64,000 nucleotides of DNA from Shewanella sp. MBTL60-007 (GTDB taxonomy: Bacteria; Pseudomonadota; Gammaproteobacteria; Enterobacterales; Shewanellaceae), in contig NZ_BPET01000012.1 of NCBI RefSeq assembly GCF_019654915.1, forward strand, positions 35,890-99,889, read 5' to 3'. The notes under the pieces were generated by a model. The model searched no databases. It worked only from the letters and a program-made list of their open reading frames with translations, and was not told the DNA's origin. Numbering within the stretch: position 1 is the stretch's first letter; every line of letters begins with the position of its first letter. Both the position numbers and the translations under genes were made by a program. This document shows positions 56,469 through 64,000 of this stretch, one piece after another.

Positions 56469-58322
56469 ATGGATCATACTCCGCAGTCGCAACTTAAATT
56501 GTTGCTCGCCAAAGGTAAAGAGCAAGGTTACTTAACCTATGCAGAAGTGAACGATCACTTACCTGCAGACATGGTCGATTCTGACCAGATTGAAGATATT
56601 ATCCAGATGATCAATGACATGGGTATTCGAGTCTACGAACAGGCTCCGGATGCTGATGAAATCATGATGTCTGAAGACAGCACCGATGACGATGCTGCAG
56701 AAGAAGCTGCTGCTGCGCTTGCGACAGTAGAAGCTGAATTAGGTCGTACAACTGACCCAGTACGTATGTACATGCGTGAAATGGGTACGGTAGAGCTACT
56801 GACACGTGAAGGCGAGATTGTTATCGCTAAGCGTATCGAAGAAGGGATCAACACGGTTCAAGCCTCTGTTGCAGAATACCCGCAAGCGATTGCGATGATC
56901 CTTGAGCAATACGATCGCTACGAAGCCGAAGAAGTAAGGCTATCTGATATTATTTCTGGATTTGTTGACCCAAATGCAGAAGATGTTGCCCCAACCGCGA
57001 CTCACGTTGGTTCAGAGTTATCTGATGAAGACTTAGATGACGAAGATGACGACGATGATGACGATGATGACGATGATGATGGTGAAGGCGAAGGCGAAGA
57101 TGGTCCAAAGGGGCCAGATCCAGAAGAAGCCAAAGAGCGCTTCACTCAACTTCGTACTGCCCATGAAAACGCATTAAGAATCATTGCGGAGAAAGGTCGT
57201 GGTCACCCAGAGTCGACTGTAGCACTTTTCGAAATTGGCGAGATCTTCAAAGAGTTCCGTTTGATGCCTAAGCAGTTTGACCGCTTAGTTAAAAACATGC
57301 GCTCTATGATGGACAAAGTCCGTGTTCAAGAACGTTTGATCATGAAGCTTTGTGTTGAACAAGCCAAAATGCCGAAGAAAAACTTCGTCAAAGTTTATAC
57401 CAGCAATGAAAGCAGCATCGAGTGGTTTAACGACGAGCTAGCATCAGGCAAGCCTTATGTAGAAGGTCTACAGATGGTTGAATTTGATGTTCAACGTTGT
57501 CGTGCAAAGCTTGACGCTATTGAGACTGAAACTGGTCTCGCAATTGGTGCTATTAAAGATATCAACCGTCGTATGTCTATCGGTGAAGCAAAAGCTCGCC
57601 GTGCAAAGAAAGAGATGGTTGAAGCGAACTTACGTCTAGTAATTTCTATCGCGAAAAAGTACACCAACCGTGGTCTACAATTCTTGGATCTTATTCAGGA
57701 AGGTAACATCGGTCTGATGAAAGCGGTAGATAAGTTTGAATACCGTCGTGGTTATAAGTTCTCGACTTATGCAACTTGGTGGATCCGTCAGGCGATCACT
57801 CGCTCTATTGCTGACCAAGCAAGAACGATCCGTATCCCAGTACATATGATTGAGACAATCAACAAGCTTAACCGTATCTCTCGTCAAATGCTGCAAGAGA
57901 TGGGTCGTGAACCTTCTCCTGAAGAGTTGGCAGAGCGCATGTTAATGCCTGAAGATAAGATCCGTAAGGTACTTAAGATTGCTAAAGAGCCAATCTCAAT
58001 GGAAACCCCTATCGGTGACGATGAAGATTCGCACTTAGGTGATTTCATCGAGGATACCACCCTCGAGCTACCATTGGACTCAGCGACAGGCGAAAGCTTG
58101 AAGAACGCCACTCACGAAGTGTTAGCAGGTCTAACCGCTCGTGAAGCTAAAGTACTGCGTATGCGTTTCGGTATCGACATGAATACTGACCACACGCTAG
58201 AAGAGGTAGGTAAGCAGTTTGACGTAACACGTGAACGTATTCGTCAGATTGAAGCTAAAGCGCTACGTAAGTTGCGTCACCCTTCTCGCTCAGAGATCTT
58301 AAAGTCGTTCCTAGACGAGTAA
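56469..58322 (+). CDS. rpoD: Primary RNA polymerase sigma factor (sigma-70)
   Basis: Housekeeping sigma factor. 617 residues from ATG 56469, chosen because [32 protein letters not shown] aligns with the E. coli N-terminus; an ATG at 56460 adds three residues. Region 1.1 is followed by 1.2 ([20 protein letters not shown]), a non-conserved insert with twelve consecutive Asp (57045-57080), region 2 with the melting and -10 helices ([19 protein letters not shown]), region 3 and region 4 with the -35 helix ([29 protein letters not shown]). The poly-Asp tract lies in the insert between 1.2 and 2.1, a part that tolerates variation. Confidence 0.98.
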   Translation: MDHTPQSQLKLLLAKGKEQGYLTYAEVNDHLPADMVDSDQIEDIIQMINDMGIRVYEQAPDADEIMMSEDSTDDDAAEEAAAALATVEAELGRTTDPVRMYMREMGTVELLTREGEIVIAKRIEEGINTVQASVAEYPQAIAMILEQYDRYEAEEVRLSDIISGFVDPNAEDVAPTATHVGSELSDEDLDDEDDDDDDDDDDDDGEGEGEDGPKGPDPEEAKERFTQLRTAHENALRIIAEKGRGHPESTVALFEIGEIFKEFRLMPKQFDRLVKNMRSMMDKVRVQERLIMKLCVEQAKMPKKNFVKVYTSNESSIEWFNDELASGKPYVEGLQMVEFDVQRCRAKLDAIETETGLAIGAIKDINRRMSIGEAKARRAKKEMVEANLRLVISIAKKYTNRGLQFLDLIQEGNIGLMKAVDKFEYRRGYKFSTYATWWIRQAITRSIADQARTIRIPVHMIETINKLNRISRQMLQEMGREPSPEELAERMLMPEDKIRKVLKIAKEPISMETPIGDDEDSHLGDFIEDTTLELPLDSATGESLKNATHEVLAGLTAREAKVLRMRFGIDMNTDHTLEEVGKQFDVTRERIRQIEAKALRKLRHPSRSEILKSFLDE

Positions 58323-58352
58323 TAAATAGTCTGAAAACGCTTTAAACCAAAT

Positions 58353-58382
58353 AAAAAAGCTGCCTTCAGGCAGTTTTTTTTT
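58353..58382 (+). terminator. Terminator after rpoD
   Basis: CTGCC (58360-58364) pairs with GGCAG (58369-58373) around TTCA, extended by an A run on the left and a run of nine T on the right. Confidence 0.9.
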
Positions 58383-58465
58383 GCTCAAACAAAACCTACC
58401 CCATCGGCATTGATTAACAGATAAGCAGTTGAACATAGATAACGGTATTTCTTATCAAATCGCTG

Positions 58466-58494
58466 GTGACAAGCGCTAATAAACCTCGTATACT
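58466..58494 (+). promoter_or_regulatory. Promoter of tRNA-Ile2
   Basis: GTGACA (58466-58471) and TATACT (58489-58494) with 17-bp spacing, followed by a GC-containing discriminator (TGCGC) as in stable-RNA promoters. A short hairpin GATAGT/ACTATC (58508-58523) lies in the 5' precursor. Confidence 0.7.
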
Positions 58495-58530
58495 TCTCTG
58501 CGCTTTCGATAGTGACGACTATCTTAAGTC

Positions 58531-58607
58531 GGCCCCTTAGCTCAGTTGGTTAGAGCACACGACTCATAATCGTTAGGTCCACGGTTCAAGTCCGTGAGGG
58601 GCCACCA
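58531..58607 (+). tRNA. ileX: tRNA-Ile2 (anticodon CAT, read as k2CAU)
   Basis: 77-nt cloverleaf with encoded CCA: acceptor GGCCCCT/AGGGGCC, D arm GCTC...GAGC, anticodon loop CTCATAA, T loop TTCAAGT. The CAT anticodon could mean Met, but the acceptor stem and body closely match E. coli ileX, and ileX also lies just after rpoD there, so this is the lysidine-modified Ile tRNA for AUA. One mismatch (C-U) closes the top of the anticodon stem. It probably serves as the integration site for the downstream island. Confidence 0.9.
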
Positions 58608-58620
58608 ATTTAAAACGAAG

Positions 58621-58648
58621 AAGCCCATTGATTCAATGGGCTTTTTTG
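58621..58648 (+). terminator. Terminator of tRNA-Ile2
   Basis: AAGCCCATTG (58621-58630) pairs perfectly with CAATGGGCTT (58634-58643), then TTTT. The stretch 58649-58830 after it holds no gene I can support. Confidence 0.9.
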
Positions 58649-58831
58649 TACCTAAAATTCAAGAACTGCTATTTTGCGAGTTTTGAACTTAGGACCCATC
58701 GCACACATATCGCACGTAACCATGCAACCCAGTGCAAAAGGGGTGCACTTTCAATACTAATCCTTTTTGTTTTCGATTCAAGTTTTGAGTCCGAACACTT
58801 TCCTCAGCCAAACAATGACCAGATGATAAAA

Positions 58832-58863
58832 ACAAAAAAAGCGCCCACCTTCCGGTGAACGCT
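58832..58863 (-). terminator. Terminator of the HTH gene pair
   Basis: On the minus strand AGCGTTCACC pairs with GGTGGGCGCT around GGAA, followed by a run of T (plus-strand A run at 58833-58840). Confidence 0.85.
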
Positions 58864-58890
58864 CTTAAATAATGAACTAATGAGTATTAG

Positions 58891-59220
58891 CTAGATCAAC
58901 GTTGACCAATCGAATACATCATCTTCCGCTGGTTTTGTCACAGTAGTTTCAACATCAACTACCACAGCGGCAATATCCACCCCGTCACAAGCATTATCAT
59001 TTTCTACTATATCTTGTTGCATTAAGTTACTCACAAACTCCTCAAGATCGCTTAGCAAGTATCGAATAGCCCCTTTGTCTTTAATGAACCGAGGAGCCAG
59101 ACCATCATCTATCTTGGTCGACTTTTTTGAGCGACTTTTCTGCAAGGCACTCAAAGAGCAACTAATCACTTCAGCGGCTTCTACTTCAGTCAATAATACT
59201 TGGTTTGCAATAGCTAACAT
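58891..59220 (-). CDS. Small HTH protein A, excisionase/AlpA-like
   Basis: 109 residues. The first 65 form a MerR/excisionase-type helix-turn-helix: VLLTEVEAAEVISCSLSALQKSRSKKSTKIDDGLAPRFIKDKGAIRYLLSDLEEFV. The middle is variable and the C-terminus ends EDDVFDWSTLI. It is paralogous to the neighbouring gene at 59332-59688, sharing the HTH order and the FDWS-x-L end. An AAAGGAG site precedes the ATG. Proteins of this kind act as recombination directionality factors or as activators of integrase genes; here they are transcribed away from the recombinase. The C-terminal motif may bind a shared partner; that is inference. Confidence 0.7.
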   Translation of the reverse strand: MLAIANQVLLTEVEAAEVISCSLSALQKSRSKKSTKIDDGLAPRFIKDKGAIRYLLSDLEEFVSNLMQQDIVENDNACDGVDIAAVVVDVETTVTKPAEDDVFDWSTLI

Positions 59221-59331
59221 TTTAAGGGCTCCTTTCTAGACACCCTTAAATTTTAAGCTAGATTAAAAATTCCAAAAAATTATGGTTAAGCTCTAATGTG
59301 GAGTTAAATCTTGTGCACATCTAGCTCCAAT

Positions 59332-59688
59332 TTAAATCCTCACACTTTCTGTCGCTGATGACCCAACAAGCACAGACCAGTCAAATTGATCTTCTTCCTG
59401 CTCAATATCAAGCGAAGTAGAAATTGAAGGCGCTTCACTTCGGTTTAGTAAACAGGGAGTCTCAAGATCTGTGTAGAAATCCTTAGCACCCTTTTCAGCT
59501 TTAAATTGACGTAAGGTCTCAACACTATAGCGAACCCCACCTAAATGCTTCACAAAAGCCGGTGCCAAACCATTCAAAATCCGAGTGTCGCCTTTGGTTC
59601 GACTTTTCTGCAAGGTGCTAACAGAGAGCTTGAGGTATTCAGCCGCTTCGACTTCTGTGAATAGTAGCTTTGTTATTTCTTGGCGCAT
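59332..59688 (-). CDS. Small HTH protein B, paralogue of protein A
   Basis: 118 residues with the same plan: LLFTEVEAAEYLKLSVSTLQKSRTKGDTRILNGLAPAFVKHLGGVRYSVETLRQFKAEKG for DNA binding, a variable acidic linker, and QFDWSVLVG near the C-terminus. GAGGAG lies 9 bases before the ATG. The pair sits in tandem, separated by 111 bp, upstream in their own direction of the element's left end and divergent from the recombinase. Two diverged copies kept side by side suggest distinct DNA sites or antagonistic roles, for example integration and excision control. Confidence 0.7.
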   Translation of the reverse strand: MRQEITKLLFTEVEAAEYLKLSVSTLQKSRTKGDTRILNGLAPAFVKHLGGVRYSVETLRQFKAEKGAKDFYTDLETPCLLNRSEAPSISTSLDIEQEEDQFDWSVLVGSSATESVRI

Positions 59689-60049
59689 TCGGTAACTCCT
59701 CTATTAGAAGAACCGAACTTTAAATAAAAAAATAAAAAGTCAGAAATCGGGGGTTAAGCTCTAATCTCCTGTCACACAACAGGTCAACCTAGCGAACATA
59801 AGTAATTGAATACATTTACATTAAAAGTAAAAAACAACTGTACTCATTATCGTCGAGAGTAGCTATTTAAAATAAATAAAAATTATTTTAAACATGTAAG
59901 GCACTGTTTTATAAACGATACTTTTAAATTCAGCCATTTTTTTAATCAAAAAGCGTAATTACAGCTTAACCACAATTCTTTTAAAAAAAAATTTACTGCC
60001 ATCATCTACTCAACAAGCACTTAAACCCAGTGAAAATGAGAGACGATAC
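59689..60049. promoter_or_regulatory. AT-rich divergent region between HTH genes and recombinase
   Basis: 361 bp, very AT-rich in 59840-60000. It must contain the promoters of both directions and could hold HTH-protein sites, but I see no clear repeat. Confidence 0.4.
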
Positions 60050-61522
60050 ATGTTAAATAACTTAATCATTAATATGCTTCTTCCGATGATAAAGCAGCTT
60101 TATAAAGCTCTTGATAGCGAGATTTCTGAGCAATTTCTAAATAACTTTACTGTCTACGGGCTAGGTAAGATGTCTGGCGAAACCAAAGCAGAGAAGACTC
60201 GTGCAAAGCTCAATGATTGGTTCAACAAAAAAATTAGTTATGTCGAAATTAATATTCTCGGTATCGATAACTTAAATGTACGCCTGTACCGAAATGGGTT
60301 TAACGGTGAGAACAAAGAGCTAAAGATTATTTTAAACTCGGCAATCGCCTTCTACAGCCGTGCTAGGTTGCCTAATCAAAAACACGCAGCCCAGAAAAAG
60401 ATTTGTGATCTTTCGGCTGGTAAAAAACTGCAGTCAAAAGTTAAATCAGAGCTAGATGCAATTTCCACTCAGCAAGCAATTCATCAAAATGGTCGAAATA
60501 TTCACACCAGTAAGCCCATGCCAACGCTTGGAGAATACTTACCTGAGTACCAAAATTTAATTTACTCAAACAACCCGAAAACAGCGGCATCAAAAACTCA
60601 GCTGATTGAGCATCACTTCCCAAATTTACTATCAACCCCGATTAATCAAATAACGAAAAGTCACCTATTAAAATGGCTGAGATCTCATACAATCAAGTTA
60701 ACAAGTAAGCAGCTTAGCTCAGGTATGTCGCCTTATGATTTAGCCGAGTCGACAATAAAGGGCGCAATGAGTACTTTAAGAGCTGCAATACGTGCCGCCG
60801 CTGAAGATCCTCGCCACCCTTTCGTATTCGATGAAGAGCTACTGTGCAAACCTTTAAAGGTGCAAGTTAACAATACCGAAGATAAATACTATACAGAGGA
60901 AGAAATAGCAGAGATCCGCACTATGTTAGCCGCGAGAGATAAAGAGAGACTTAAAGGAAGAATGACAGATTCAACCTATTCCGATTACTTCACTCCACTA
61001 ACGCTGCTGTGTTTCCAAACAGGACTACGCCCAAGCTACGCACTACAAATAATGAAGAGCGATATCAACTTTGCCGATAAAAAGCTAAAAATTCGCGCAA
61101 CAGTAGGAAAAATAAAAAACGACCAATACATTGAGATCACGCCTGAAATCGAAGGGATTTTAAAAGAGTGGTTAAAACACTCATGTCACCAAACAACTGC
61201 TACTCAATGGTTATTCCCAAGCCTAAAGAGCAAAGGTTCCCATATTACTAGCTACAAGAAAACACAGGCTAGCTTTAGAAAGCGTCTTAGCTTTGCCCAT
61301 TTTGACTTTAGAATCATTAGGCATACATTTGCCACTAGACATACCAAGCAAACTAAAAACATCCGCAAAACTCAAATTGCTTTAGGTCATAAAAGCTCAA
61401 AAACAACAGAGCGTTATTCTCATGTGATCCAAGATGATCACAGTAACGATATGTATGACTACTCTGAATCACTAGCTCATATTATGCCGGCTAAAGTTTA
61501 TGGCAGCTCTGTGCATATGTAG
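60050..61522 (+). CDS. Tyrosine recombinase (integrase)
   Basis: 490 residues. An N-terminal part of about 150 residues is not recognised; a SAM-like core-binding domain (LGEYLPEYQNLIYSNNPKTAASKTQLIEHHFPNLL ...) precedes the catalytic domain. Catalytic residues read R327 (TGLRPSYAL), R424 (IIRHTFATR), H447 (LGHKSSKTT) and Y456 (ERYSH). The position usually held by His three residues before the second Arg is R421 (R-I-I-R instead of H-x-x-R). Orientation is away from the tRNA. Several in-frame ATG codons follow the first, so the exact start is uncertain. It is the likely integration enzyme of the island. Confidence 0.88.
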   Translation: MLNNLIINMLLPMIKQLYKALDSEISEQFLNNFTVYGLGKMSGETKAEKTRAKLNDWFNKKISYVEINILGIDNLNVRLYRNGFNGENKELKIILNSAIAFYSRARLPNQKHAAQKKICDLSAGKKLQSKVKSELDAISTQQAIHQNGRNIHTSKPMPTLGEYLPEYQNLIYSNNPKTAASKTQLIEHHFPNLLSTPINQITKSHLLKWLRSHTIKLTSKQLSSGMSPYDLAESTIKGAMSTLRAAIRAAAEDPRHPFVFDEELLCKPLKVQVNNTEDKYYTEEEIAEIRTMLAARDKERLKGRMTDSTYSDYFTPLTLLCFQTGLRPSYALQIMKSDINFADKKLKIRATVGKIKNDQYIEITPEIEGILKEWLKHSCHQTTATQWLFPSLKSKGSHITSYKKTQASFRKRLSFAHFDFRIIRHTFATRHTKQTKNIRKTQIALGHKSSKTTERYSHVIQDDHSNDMYDYSESLAHIMPAKVYGSSVHM

Positions 61523-61592
61523 CATTTACCTAAAAATCGCCTTCTCACTTCCTACCTAGTTGTTGAACATCAAAAACAACAGGAGAACGTCG

Positions 61593-61823
61593 ATGAAGGC
61601 GAGTTATCAATACCAGTTAACTACCTTGGTGAACTTACTTGATGAGATATCAAGCTGCATTGTAGAAGAGCTGAAGTATGTCGATAGACGGCTATATACG
61701 CTTGAAACGGAGCTCAACTTTTTAGAGTTCGCCATAAGGAAACACTTGAGCAAAAAACACGTATTACCGCTGCAGCAAGAACAGGTAATCACGTTTTTTC
61801 GCCAACACTTCAATAATTCGTAA
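61593..61823 (+). CDS. Small helical protein of the island, unknown
   Basis: 76 residues from ATG 61593, which follows an AGGAG site; an in-frame start at 61560 is less supported. The sequence (LVNLLDEISSCIVEELKYVDRRLYTLETELNFLEFAIRKHL) is a long amphipathic helix with heptad spacing, then a short tail. No family recognised. It begins 70 bp after the integrase stop, in the same direction, and may be co-transcribed. Confidence 0.55.
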   Translation: MKASYQYQLTTLVNLLDEISSCIVEELKYVDRRLYTLETELNFLEFAIRKHLSKKHVLPLQQEQVITFFRQHFNNS

Positions 61824-61876
61824 GTGGTAACCCTAACTACTGATGAGGACAAGCCTTTAGTCAATTAGGAGCCACT

Positions 61877-62278
61877 ATGAGCGATAAGAAGTCACCTTTT
61901 ATCAGAGAGTATCAAAGGCAATCTAAGTCGCCCTGGCGCGACCATAGCACCGTTTTGTTACTGGCAGGACACCAAGTAACAGAAGACGATGATATCGAAT
62001 TAAGTTTTAGTCGGTACATCTATCAACATAGGGATTCTGCAGGGAGGATTTTAGGCATGAGTATCAGTAAATCGATACAAGAAGAGCATCCAGAGCTTGA
62101 TAGTCAGTATCTGGAAGATTTGGATATGTACATGGTGTTACTACTGCTCAAAGAGGAAATTCAAAGCTTCTGCGGCTTATTTGATGATGAATTTGAGGCA
62201 ATTTTTGGATTGCCACCAGAAATTTACTTCGACATAGCTGAACAACATTGGACACAAAAATTAGAGGACAGTCTATAG
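61877..62278 (+). CDS. Unknown island protein, 133 residues
   Basis: Soluble, acidic, with an early basic segment (REYQRQSKSPWRDH) and a helical, Leu-rich middle (SQYLEDLDMYMVLLLLKEEIQSFCGLFDDEFEAIFGLPPEIYFDIAEQHW). I do not recognise it. GGAG lies 7 bases before the ATG, and a terminator follows the stop, so it ends the integrase-proximal transcript. A repressor or immunity-type role cannot be supported from sequence. Confidence 0.55.
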   Translation: MSDKKSPFIREYQRQSKSPWRDHSTVLLLAGHQVTEDDDIELSFSRYIYQHRDSAGRILGMSISKSIQEEHPELDSQYLEDLDMYMVLLLLKEEIQSFCGLFDDEFEAIFGLPPEIYFDIAEQHWTQKLEDSL

Positions 62279-62287
62279 CAACAACTC

Positions 62288-62325
62288 GCGAGCCATTAGG
62301 CTCGCTTTCTTGGGCTTTTTAGACT
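62288..62325 (+). terminator. Terminator after the 133-residue gene
   Basis: GCGAGCC (62288-62294) pairs with GGCTCGC (62299-62305) around ATTA, followed by TTTCTTGGGCTTTTT. Confidence 0.8.
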
Positions 62326-62431
62326 TTCTCTAGGTTAAGTAACACGGATAAAAATTAGGCTAATAGACAGACATCAATAGCATTTTGCATCGGTGTAGAT
62401 AAGGCAAATCGTACGTAACGACGGTTAGTGA

Positions 62432-62509
62432 CCGAGGCTCTATTGAGCCTAAACAACAAACACTTTTACTTATTAACTCTTCTGCCGTCATCACAATATA
62501 TGCGGCAGA
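62432..62509 (+). promoter_or_regulatory. Two stem-loops ahead of the 289-residue gene
   Basis: AGGCTC pairs with GAGCCT around TATT (about 62434-62449), and TCTGCCG (62481-62487) with CGGCAGA (62503-62509). The second ends 73 bp before the next ATG. They may belong to a 5' leader; nothing else is assignable in the gap. Confidence 0.35.
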
Positions 62510-62582
62510 GACTTTTACGCTTGCCTAAATCGATTTGTAAGTAACAACTACAAGTAACGGTTGCAAGTGTCTGGAACCTATT

Positions 62583-63452
62583 ATGAACAGCAAAATTAAC
62601 ACTGCAGTAAAGCCCCCTTATCTCAAAGCTGAGGGTAGACTTGAAGCGACACACCACTTAACTAAATTCTCTTTAGTTGAGAATGTACTTATTTTTCCAA
62701 CAGGCTTAACGCTTGAGCAAGCAAAAGACAATGCAAAAGAGCTTGAAAAGGAACAATCTCTAAGCCATGCAGAGGCCATGAAATGCATTTGTTGGGGTAA
62801 CGGTATTCATAGCGTGCAAAGCTTCAACGAAGCACTACCTCAGCTTGTAAAATCAACTTTTGGGATTGAACATACTGAGTTTGGCCTTTACTCTAATGAC
62901 AATAGCTACACTGGTTTTTGGTGGGTTAAAGCAGGAAAGGCTAAATATACCAGAGTAGCAATTCCTGGTATCGAGAATACAGAGAAAAACCTAACAGGCA
63001 TGCTTGTTGAGCGACTTTTACCTGTTAGAGAAGACTCCCCTAAACAAGTTAAGTTTTTACATGCGGTCAAAGACTGCCTGATTTATTTAGGTCGTGGCTA
63101 CACCCTCTCCCCACACCGAAAAAACCTTAGCCAAGTTCAAGACATTTATGAAATCGACATTGATATAAGAAAGCTCATATTTGACAGCAAAGGCTCTGCA
63201 GACAAGCTTTTGAGCTATGCATTAGCAAGTTGCTACAACACGCGAGACACCACTGAGCTAATGATGTCTCAGAGCCTTGCTGATAAGAGTGAATCACTTG
63301 AAATTACAAAGATTGACCTTGCCAACAAGTATGAACGAGAGGAGCTTGCTCGCGGTTTCCGCTCCCCTCAATTTGGCGACATGTGCATGCAACTCGATGA
63401 TGCGCAGAAGGACATTCTGAAGAGGCTACTCGAAAACTATCAAGGCTGGTAA
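62583..63452 (+). CDS. Unknown island protein, 289 residues
   Basis: Soluble protein. Residues about 40-80 (LTLEQAKDNAKELEKEQSLSHAEAMKCICWGNG) resemble the short helical module QAK-x-x-AK-x-L ... LSH-x-EA found at the N-termini of several plasmid- and island-borne proteins of unknown function; this is pattern memory only. The middle has strand-rich blocks (FGLYSNDNSYTGFWWVKAGKAKYTRVAI) and the C-terminal third is helical with a repeat of charged residues. No catalytic motif is seen. It has its own upstream gap and no close partner. Confidence 0.5.
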   Translation: MNSKINTAVKPPYLKAEGRLEATHHLTKFSLVENVLIFPTGLTLEQAKDNAKELEKEQSLSHAEAMKCICWGNGIHSVQSFNEALPQLVKSTFGIEHTEFGLYSNDNSYTGFWWVKAGKAKYTRVAIPGIENTEKNLTGMLVERLLPVREDSPKQVKFLHAVKDCLIYLGRGYTLSPHRKNLSQVQDIYEIDIDIRKLIFDSKGSADKLLSYALASCYNTRDTTELMMSQSLADKSESLEITKIDLANKYEREELARGFRSPQFGDMCMQLDDAQKDILKRLLENYQGW

Positions 63453-63641
63453 GTATTCGGCGGGCAATCGTAATAGAGTGGCTCAGAAAGACTACTTATT
63501 CATACATTTGATTTATATACAATAAGCAGGGAGTACAACATAGACATAGAACTGTAGACAGGATTATATTTGCAAATAAACCTACACCCACAATCCTATG
63601 CAACTATAGTTAGTCATTATTATTTTATAGGCAACAAAATT

Positions 63642-64000
63642 ATGAGTTTAAGCAGAAGACATTTCTTAGGGTTATCCATAGCCATAGGTTCAATAAGTTA
63701 ATCCAAACCTGCTTTCGCGCATAACTCATTAAAATTTGATGCTAAAGAATATATAGCTGAAGTAATCTACCCAGCGTTAACTATTGCCCTACACATTTTC
63801 GAATATATGCAAAAACAGGAACAACTCACAGAACCAGAAATGAAATTAATGATTTACTTTGAAAGCAGTATTACTTTTGAGTTAACAAACCAACTTAATC
63901 AACTTTCAGAAAGTGAAATAAAACAGCTATTAGACCCGAAATTCAAAAACCTATCCGAAAGTATGGTTAAATACGATAACTTAGCATTAAATCCAAGGCC
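63642..64000 (+). pseudogene. Tat-signal protein gene interrupted by a stop codon, 3' end outside window
   Basis: ATG at 63642 starts MSLSRRHFLGLSIAIGSIS with a clean twin-arginine motif (SRRHFLG) and hydrophobic core, then TAA at 63699-63701. The same frame continues without another stop to base 64000 as SKPAFAHNSLKFDAKEYIAEV..., where AFAH reads as a signal-peptidase site exactly where the interrupted signal should end. So the stop has split what was one exported protein. The downstream part (IAEVIYPALTIALHIFEYMQKQ, helical, charged) is not recognised. Its 3' end is not visible. Confidence 0.75.

Larger units (their letters stand above)
58608..64000. mobile_element. Genomic island inserted at tRNA-Ile2, right end outside window
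   Basis: From the tRNA onward the sequence becomes more AT-rich, genes are mostly unrecognised, and a tyrosine recombinase with two small excisionase-like HTH genes lies within 3 kb of a tRNA 3' end, the usual target of such enzymes. Two short direct ATCGCAC motifs near 58698 and 58711 could be recombinase arm sites. No copy of the tRNA 3' end is seen further right, so the element continues beyond 64000 and its cargo is only partly visible. The left boundary may be within the tRNA or just after its terminator. Confidence 0.7.

Noticed and set aside
58531..58607. tRNA-Met reading of the CAT anticodon
   Set aside because: Acceptor stem and overall sequence match ileX and the location after rpoD is that of ileX.
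58628..58858. 76-codon plus-strand ORF after tRNA-Ile2
   Set aside because: It starts inside the tRNA terminator and overlaps the opposite-strand terminator; sequence looks random.
61607..61864. Minus-strand 85-codon ORF opposite the small helical island gene
   Set aside because: No ribosome site; the plus-strand ORF has AGGAG and coherent heptads.

Overview
The window looks like chromosome of a marine or aquatic gammaproteobacterium, most probably Shewanella or a close relative. Reasons seen here: an rpsU-yqeY-dnaG-rpoD macromolecular-synthesis cluster followed by tRNA-Ile2(CAT), an exeA-gspB pair, NhaD, several c-type cytochromes, and large TonB-dependent receptors paired with secreted S9 peptidases and CadC/TolB-like regulators. 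The genus is inferred from gene content; no 16S gene is present. No rRNA, CRISPR array or insertion sequence was seen.

Layout. 1-5.3 kb: choline-to-betaine locus (betB, cut by the window edge, betA, a short BCCT-like carrier behind a 10-codon leader ORF, and a TorF-type porin). 5.5-7.5 kb: MarR regulator, two GNAT acetyltransferases and a VOC protein. 7.6-11.6 kb: mtnN, a divergent CbiB homologue, DUF2721 and TRIC membrane proteins and two small secreted proteins. 11.6-15.6 kb: tyrS, a LysM/M23 murein endopeptidase and anmK (wall growth and recycling). 15.6-25 kb: a membrane-bound winged-helix/TolB regulator divergent from a TonB receptor, an S9 peptidase and a PhoA-type phosphatase, plausibly a peptide and phosphate scavenging locus. 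25-30 kb: a frameshifted aqpZ, DUF2750, erpA with DUF6776, and a ClC chloride channel with CBS domains. 30-33 kb: a tight operon of a Tat-exported sulfite-oxidase-type molybdoenzyme with three monohaem cytochromes c, behind a leader with strong pairing potential. 33-37 kb: a Bax-like glucosaminidase and a Fur-box-preceded siderophore receptor. 37-42 kb: lgt, pyrB, hemL, nhaD. 42-49 kb: gspB/exeA, cca, lpp-like lipoprotein, L,D-transpeptidase, rlmA. 49-58.3 kb: folB-folK-uppP, plsY, a 2OG-Fe(II) oxygenase, tsaD, rpsU, yqeY, dnaG, rpoD.

58.5-64 kb: tRNA-Ile2 followed by an AT-rich accessory island: two paralogous small HTH (excisionase-like) proteins, a tyrosine recombinase, three unrecognised genes, and a Tat-signal gene interrupted by a stop codon and running off the window. 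The far attachment site is not in the window.

Most of the window is ordinary core genome. The points most worth a second look are the one-base deletion in a G tract of aqpZ, the structured leader of the sulfite dehydrogenase operon, the 17-bp tandem repeats in front of dnaG, the paired HTH proteins with a shared C-terminal FDWS motif and the unusual recombinase active site in the island, and the nonsense-interrupted Tat gene at the right edge.
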